This document shows, in pieces, positions 59,914-64,000 of a stretch of DNA of 64,000 nucleotides (within the stretch, counting starts at the first letter, position 1; every line of letters begins with the position of its first letter). A model generated the notes under the pieces. That model did not search any database, was not told the origin of the DNA, and was given only the letters and a program-made list of their open reading frames with translations. Origin of the DNA: CAKZLS01 sp963701445 (lineage in GTDB: Bacteria; Pseudomonadota; Alphaproteobacteria; Rhodospirillales; Defluviicoccaceae); assembly GCA_963701445.1 (NCBI GenBank), contig CAVPAM010000034.1, positions 1 through 64,000 of the forward strand, in the 5' to 3' direction. Position numbers and translations under genes: made by a program.

Positions 59914-61803
59914 CTACTCCGCCGCGATCGCCGCGTCGGATGCGGTTTTCGCGAGTGCCGGTGGCACCGGGATCGCCAGATTGAGGTAGTTGGAACCCTC
60001 CTTCGCCATCAGGTGATGGGACACCAGCGAGTCCAGGAAAGCCCGCAGGTTGTGCTCCTCGAAACACTCGTTCGGAAACCGTTCGCGCAGATGCCCGGCG
60101 ATCACGGCAAACGATCGAGTTTCCTCGCAGAATTCATACGCCTCCTTTTCCAGGCCGGACAAGACAATTTCCGGCTCCACCGCGTCGGAACGGGAATCCA
60201 CCAAACCCAGCGTGCCGTCCCCTCGTTGAATGGCGCTCAAGGTGCCGTTCTCCGGATTGCGTTTCCACTCCTCGGTGTAGGCGATGACGTTCTCGGCAAA
60301 ACCGGAGGGATCGTTCGACGGCGCGTAGTCGTAGTCGAAAAAGACCGCGATCCGGGCCAGGCTTTGCTCGTCGAACGGATAGATGTAGCTGTACACCTCC
60401 AGGGGACGAACGTTGGTAAAGCCCAGCGCCGCCGGATTGGTGAAGTAGGGGCTGAACCGATCGAGCCGCACCGAGCCGCACGACGACGGCGGCGTGAAAA
60501 ACCGGATGGCCCGAAGAAGCCGCAATGTACTCTCGTAATCCTCCCGCGTTTCGCCTGGAAAGCCGTAAAGCAGGTTCCAGTCGGGATGGACGCCGTACTG
60601 CTTGCACCACTTCAGGAGCTGAACGTTCTGCAAGGCGGTCGTGCCCTTGCGCATCAGCTTGAGGACATGGCTGCTGAGGCTTTCGATTCCCGGTTGGATC
60701 CGCTGCACGCCGGCCTCGGCGAGCATCTCCACGTGCCGGCGCTTGAGATTGGCCTTGACCTCGTAGAACAGCGCCACTTTCCTGTCGGCGCGCGCCAGTT
60801 CCGGCACGAAGTGTTTGAAGTAGTTCATGTCGAGAATATTATCGACCACCTCGACAAAGTTGCTGTCCCAGCGATCCACCAGGTAGTTCATCTCGGACAG
60901 GGCCCGTTCCTGGCTCTTGCTCCGATAGGTCATGGTGTCGCCGTTCAGGCCGCAGAATAGACAGTGGGACTTCGCGCCCCACCAGCAGCCCCGGGACGTT
61001 TCGAGCAGCAAGACGGGAACGGTGTCGGTGACCGCCGTGCCCCGCTCGAATGTCCCGAAATAGTCGCTGAAGTCCGGAATCGGCAAGCCGTCCATGTCCC
61101 GTACAAGTTCGGCCCGCCCCGTGAAGACGGATTCGCCGTCGTCGCGGAACACGATCCCGTGGATCGCGCGCAGGTGTTCCGGGTTGCCCGAAAGGCCGCC
61201 CAGGACGGCTTGCGCCAGCGCCGGAAAACTGTCGTCGGCCTCGCCGGAGCACGCGAAATCGACGAACGGAAACTGGCGATGCAGTTCCACGCCCATCTCC
61301 GCTTCCCAGTTGGCGCCGCCGAAGGCGATCGCGATGTCGGGATGCTCCACCTTGATCCGCCTGGCAAGGGCCAGCGACGCGATGTTCTGTTCGAATGTGG
61401 AGGTGAAGCCGACGAGCGCGTAATCCTTCCACGCCACCGACGCCATGCAGCGCTCGATGAAGTCGGCGACGAACGCGCGTAAGCGCAACAGCCGTTTGAT
61501 ATCGGCGCTTTCGAGATGCCAGGTCCGGTCGAGAATTCTGTCGATAAACTCGCGATCCACCGCGGGGCGATCGCCATAGAGTGTCGGCGTAAACAGCCAA
61601 TCGCCCGCGAACGCCACGTGGGGAATCCCGGAACAGACCCAATTGTAGTCGTCTTCGCCGATGTATTCCACGAAATCGAGGTTGAGATAGCGGATATCGC
61701 AGGGGATATCGAACTGCGCCAAACGCGCCTTGAGCAGGCTGATGCCCAGGGCGGGCCGCTCCAGAGCGCCAAAAGGCATATGAATCAGCAGAATCTTCTT
61801 CAT
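59914..61803 (-). CDS. RiPP maturation radical SAM C-methyltransferase (rSAM_ocin family type)
   Basis: This 629-residue enzyme matches the family called ribosomal-peptide maturation radical SAM protein 1. An N-terminal B12-binding-like domain (residues 1-200) is followed by the radical SAM core. The core cluster motif is ETSRGCWWGAKSHCLFCGLNGD; the Cys spacing CX7CX2C is the distinctive family form. It continues with FYEVKANLKRRHVEML and GVQRIQPGIESLS and ends with a helical domain (residues ~490-629). Such enzymes methylate unactivated carbons in ribosomal peptides. It follows the protease by 100 bases on minus. No precursor peptide was recognised in the window. Confidence 0.8.
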   Translation of the reverse strand: MKKILLIHMPFGALERPALGISLLKARLAQFDIPCDIRYLNLDFVEYIGEDDYNWVCSGIPHVAFAGDWLFTPTLYGDRPAVDREFIDRILDRTWHLESADIKRLLRLRAFVADFIERCMASVAWKDYALVGFTSTFEQNIASLALARRIKVEHPDIAIAFGGANWEAEMGVELHRQFPFVDFACSGEADDSFPALAQAVLGGLSGNPEHLRAIHGIVFRDDGESVFTGRAELVRDMDGLPIPDFSDYFGTFERGTAVTDTVPVLLLETSRGCWWGAKSHCLFCGLNGDTMTYRSKSQERALSEMNYLVDRWDSNFVEVVDNILDMNYFKHFVPELARADRKVALFYEVKANLKRRHVEMLAEAGVQRIQPGIESLSSHVLKLMRKGTTALQNVQLLKWCKQYGVHPDWNLLYGFPGETREDYESTLRLLRAIRFFTPPSSCGSVRLDRFSPYFTNPAALGFTNVRPLEVYSYIYPFDEQSLARIAVFFDYDYAPSNDPSGFAENVIAYTEEWKRNPENGTLSAIQRGDGTLGLVDSRSDAVEPEIVLSGLEKEAYEFCEETRSFAVIAGHLRERFPNECFEEHNLRAFLDSLVSHHLMAKEGSNYLNLAIPVPPALAKTASDAAIAAE

Positions 61804-61853
61804 CGCGCGACCCCCAATGCCATCGATGCCGAACGCGGAACGCCGAGGAGAGC

Positions 61854-61884
61854 GGCCGCCACGGACGAAGGGTCCGCGGCGGCC
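61854..61884 (-). terminator. Hairpin between the protease and radical SAM genes
   Basis: A 13-position stem (61854-61866 with 61872-61884), GC-rich and perfect but for one A/C position, lies in the 100-bp gap after the protease gene. That position becomes a G-U pair on the minus strand. No U-run follows, so it may weaken rather than stop read-through and set the protease-to-enzyme ratio. Confidence 0.45.
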
Positions 61885-61903
61885 GTCCCACGAGGTTCAG
61901 TCG

Positions 61904-63787
61904 TCAGGAACCGATGTCCTCGTCGTTGACGTCCGATTTGATGATCATGTCTTCAAGTGCGTCGATATCGTCCGCGGAAAGGGCCTGACCGCCCTCCCCC
62001 TGGTCCGTTTCATAGCCCTCTCCTGGTCCTGAACCGGCGGACTGATCCTGAGTCCCGATCGGTAGCGGCCGGATCGGCCCGCGTGGCTGGATCGGTTCAC
62101 GCGGTTGGATCGGTTGACGCGGCTGTATCGGCTCGCGCGGCTGTATCGGCTGGCGCGGCTGTATGGGCTCGCGCGGTTGGATCGGTTGACGCGGCTGTAC
62201 GGGCTCGCGCGGCTGGATCGTCCGCACCGGTTCACGCGGCTCGATCGTGCGAATCGGCTCGCGGGCGACGATCGGCCGAATCGGCCCGGTGCACCGAACC
62301 TTGGCGACCAGAACGGCCTTGTGGGCATCCAACAAACCGTTTCCCGTCGCGGTATCGGGGCCGACCACCGCCGGATTGGCGCCGGTGCTTGGGCTGCAAT
62401 TGCCCGCCGTGACATCGCGAGCGGTTTTCATCAGGATGTCCTTGACTTCAGCCGGCGTCAGCCGCGGACAGGCCTGCTTGACCAGTGCCGCGGCACCGGC
62501 AATCTGCGGCGCCGCCGCCGATGTACCGCTGAAGGCGCCCCAGCCGTCATTGGCCGTGGTCTCGTCGCCATTGGGGAAAGTTCCGCCCTGAAGCCCACCC
62601 GAACTCGCGGGAGTCGAGTCGATACTATCGCCGGGCTCCACCGGCAGCATGATGTAGATCGCTTTCGGACGCATGCCGACGAGGCCGGAGAGATCGGGAA
62701 CGCGCCTGTTCGGATAGATGTTGCTCATGAAGCCGCTGGCGTAATCGGACGCCCGCAGGGATTCGTCGTGGTCCATGAACACGCCACCGGCCGAGATCAC
62801 GTCCGGATGCTGCCCCGGAAAGCCCCAGTGGCCGTTACCGGCGGAGAAAACCACGATAATTCCGTTCGCGACCGCGGTCGCGATGGCCGTTGCCAGGGTT
62901 TGGTTGGCGGCGCTCAACGGACCGTTCTGGACGCTGCTTCCCCAGCTGCACGTGATGATGTCGGGACCCAGTCCCACGGCGGCGTTGAAGGCGCCGACGG
63001 AGTTGACGAAGTTGACCTTGACCGGAAGAAGTTGGACATCCGGGGCAATGGCGAAGACGTTGGCGGATTCGCCGGTCCCGTGGCCACTCTCGTCATGGGT
63101 CGGATTGGCGGCGGCGGGGCCCAAGACCACGGGGGACGCGCGGTATCCGCGATTGACGAAGAAGCTGTGCTGGTACCAGCCCGAGTCCACCATCGCCACC
63201 TTGATGCCGCGACCCGTGGTTCCTCCGCGGTGTGCTCGACTGGCGTTGCACCCGACAGCGACGCCGTCCGGTACGTTCAGATGCCAATACTCCTTGAGCG
63301 GCGGGAACATCGATTCCGCCATTTCGTAGCGCGGCTCCTCGATGGCGACACCCTCGAGCACGTCCTCGAACGGCGTACCGGCGACCGAGATCAGGCCCGG
63401 GAGGTCCGCGCTCGGCGAGTCGATGAACGTTCCCATCGTTTCCACCGCGCCCGGCTTGATGACCGGCCGTTCCTCGGTGTAGAGCTTGGTGTTGAACGCT
63501 TCCTGGTAGGTCTTGGGACTGCCGGCGATGTTGATCGTCGCGTCGGTGACCTGCAGGATTTCGAACCCCGCGTCGCGCAGTCGAAGCGCCGAGCGTCTCA
63601 ACAGCTCGTCTTCCGAGTAGAAGTTCGCGACCGTGTTCGCGGTGATTTGCTCATGCACGTCAAACATCGAGACTCCGCCCTGCGATCTGGGCGACGCTTG
63701 CGCGAAGATTATTTCAGGCACCCCGGATGTACCGGGCGCCGAGGATGTACGTTGCGATTTTTTCGATTTTTCCGACTTGGTTGCCAT
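61904..63787 (-). CDS. Subtilisin-like serine protease (S8) with QPREPI repeats
   Basis: This is a 627-residue protein starting at ATG 63787, with GGGGG upstream. Residues 1-50 are polar, with no clear signal peptide. A propeptide-like segment spans about 55-165. The S8 catalytic domain has Asp201 (VAMVDSGW), His236 (ESGHGTGE), oxyanion Asn318 (FSAGNGHWG) and Ser423 (FSGTSAAAP). After the domain a proline-rich repeat region of 6-residue units (QPREPI/QPRQPI) covers about residues 510-570. An acidic tail (SADDIDALEDMIIKSDVNDED) ends the protein. Repeats of this sort may bind or span the cell surface. The neighbouring RiPP-type enzyme suggests a role in cutting a modified peptide. Confidence 0.85.
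   Translation of the reverse strand: MATKSEKSKKSQRTSSAPGTSGVPEIIFAQASPRSQGGVSMFDVHEQITANTVANFYSEDELLRRSALRLRDAGFEILQVTDATINIAGSPKTYQEAFNTKLYTEERPVIKPGAVETMGTFIDSPSADLPGLISVAGTPFEDVLEGVAIEEPRYEMAESMFPPLKEYWHLNVPDGVAVGCNASRAHRGGTTGRGIKVAMVDSGWYQHSFFVNRGYRASPVVLGPAAANPTHDESGHGTGESANVFAIAPDVQLLPVKVNFVNSVGAFNAAVGLGPDIITCSWGSSVQNGPLSAANQTLATAIATAVANGIIVVFSAGNGHWGFPGQHPDVISAGGVFMDHDESLRASDYASGFMSNIYPNRRVPDLSGLVGMRPKAIYIMLPVEPGDSIDSTPASSGGLQGGTFPNGDETTANDGWGAFSGTSAAAPQIAGAAALVKQACPRLTPAEVKDILMKTARDVTAGNCSPSTGANPAVVGPDTATGNGLLDAHKAVLVAKVRCTGPIRPIVAREPIRTIEPREPVRTIQPREPVQPRQPIQPREPIQPRQPIQPREPIQPRQPIQPREPIQPRGPIRPLPIGTQDQSAGSGPGEGYETDQGEGGQALSADDIDALEDMIIKSDVNDEDIGS
62083..62262 (-). repeat. In-frame tandem repeat, seven 18-bp and two 27-bp units
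   Basis: Inside the protease gene, seven direct 18-bp units (62083-62208) and then two 27-bp units (62209-62262) encode QPREPI/QPRQPI and then EPVRTIQPR-type repeats. Units differ mostly in third bases or in Glu/Gln choice. Unequal crossing over could change the copy number between strains. Confidence 0.9.
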
Positions 63788-64000
63788 GGTAACCCCCAAC
63801 AATTCGGCAGAAATCACCCTGTGAGATGGCCGGGTGAAAAGACCATAAGTTTGACTCGATTCGCATTTGCAATCAAATAAGAAATATTTTCAGTCATTTA
63901 CAACCGTTCCAATTCGCGGGCGCACACCAACTTGAAAGGAAATTACTCGTGAATTGTTTTCCCATATTTGTGCAACCTTTGATCGACGGCGCCCCGGGCC

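Noticed and set aside
1..64000. tRNA, rRNA or CRISPR elements
   Set aside because: No T-loop GGTTCGANNCC context with a supporting cloverleaf, no rRNA-like conserved blocks and no evenly spaced short repeats were seen. The only evenly spaced repeats encode QPREPI in the protease.

Overview
The window is a GC-rich, gene-dense stretch of an alphaproteobacterial chromosome, most like Rhodospirillales. The evidence is the gene order, with blocks typical of that class: parB-parA-rsmG-mnmG-mnmE; rho-hemJ-hemH-hemE; maf-aroE-coaE-dnaQ next to secB, fxsA, Tim44-like and mltA; hslVU back to back with hisB-hisH-hisA-hisF-hisE-HIT; and dapB-dnaJ-dnaK with grpE-hrcA opposite rph-rdgB-hemW. It most likely contains the replication origin. 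Two perfect 16-bp parS sites sit beside parAB, a gene-free stretch with DnaA-box-like motifs lies between hemE and maf (22581-23063), and most genes on each side of it are transcribed away from it.

Layout. 1-3.3 kb: three tandem outer-membrane porin paralogues on the minus strand, the first cut by the window edge and the other two frameshifted. 3.5-8.3 kb: DUF3576 lipoprotein, leuS, lptE, holA on plus. 8.3-14.8 kb: minus-strand partition and tRNA-modification block with parS sites. 14.9-18.5 kb: DUF255 thioredoxin-like protein, ogt, quinone oxidoreductase on plus. 18.5-22.6 kb: rho and late haem synthesis on minus. 22.6-23.06 kb: candidate oriC. 23-38.8 kb: plus-strand housekeeping operons (maf/aroE/coaE/dnaQ, Tim44/mltA, a lutABC lactate-oxidation set, smr, his operon), with secB, fxsA and hslVU on minus. 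38.9-48.6 kb: an accessory-looking region with a B12-binding radical SAM enzyme, a TlpA thioredoxin, a PEP-CTERM-type secreted protein, several small unknown proteins, panD, and two copies of a large structured repeat. 48.6-58.4 kb: dapB, DnaK/DnaJ/GrpE/HrcA and rph/rdgB/hemW. 58.4-64 kb: an EamA transporter and a peptide-modification-like locus (free-standing protease propeptide, RiPP-type radical SAM C-methyltransferase, subtilisin-like protease).

The most interesting signal is the pair of 264- and 279-bp repeats at 44633-44896 and 46709-46987. Each folds into a 33-bp closing stem holding two long hairpin arms. Between the copies, 11 base pairs differ on both sides and still pair. Mismatches fall so that almost all become G-U pairs in minus-strand RNA. 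Both copies start at the stop codon of a minus-strand gene and lie between convergent genes. I do not recognise the family.

A caution on quality: eight genes (two porins, parA, rsmG, the DUF255 gene, a DUF1848 gene, grpE, hemW) each carry exactly one extra base that breaks the frame. Several are normally essential or strongly conserved, so uncorrected sequencing insertions are more likely than real inactivation. They are annotated across the shift. I saw no rRNA, tRNA, CRISPR array or insertion-sequence transposase.
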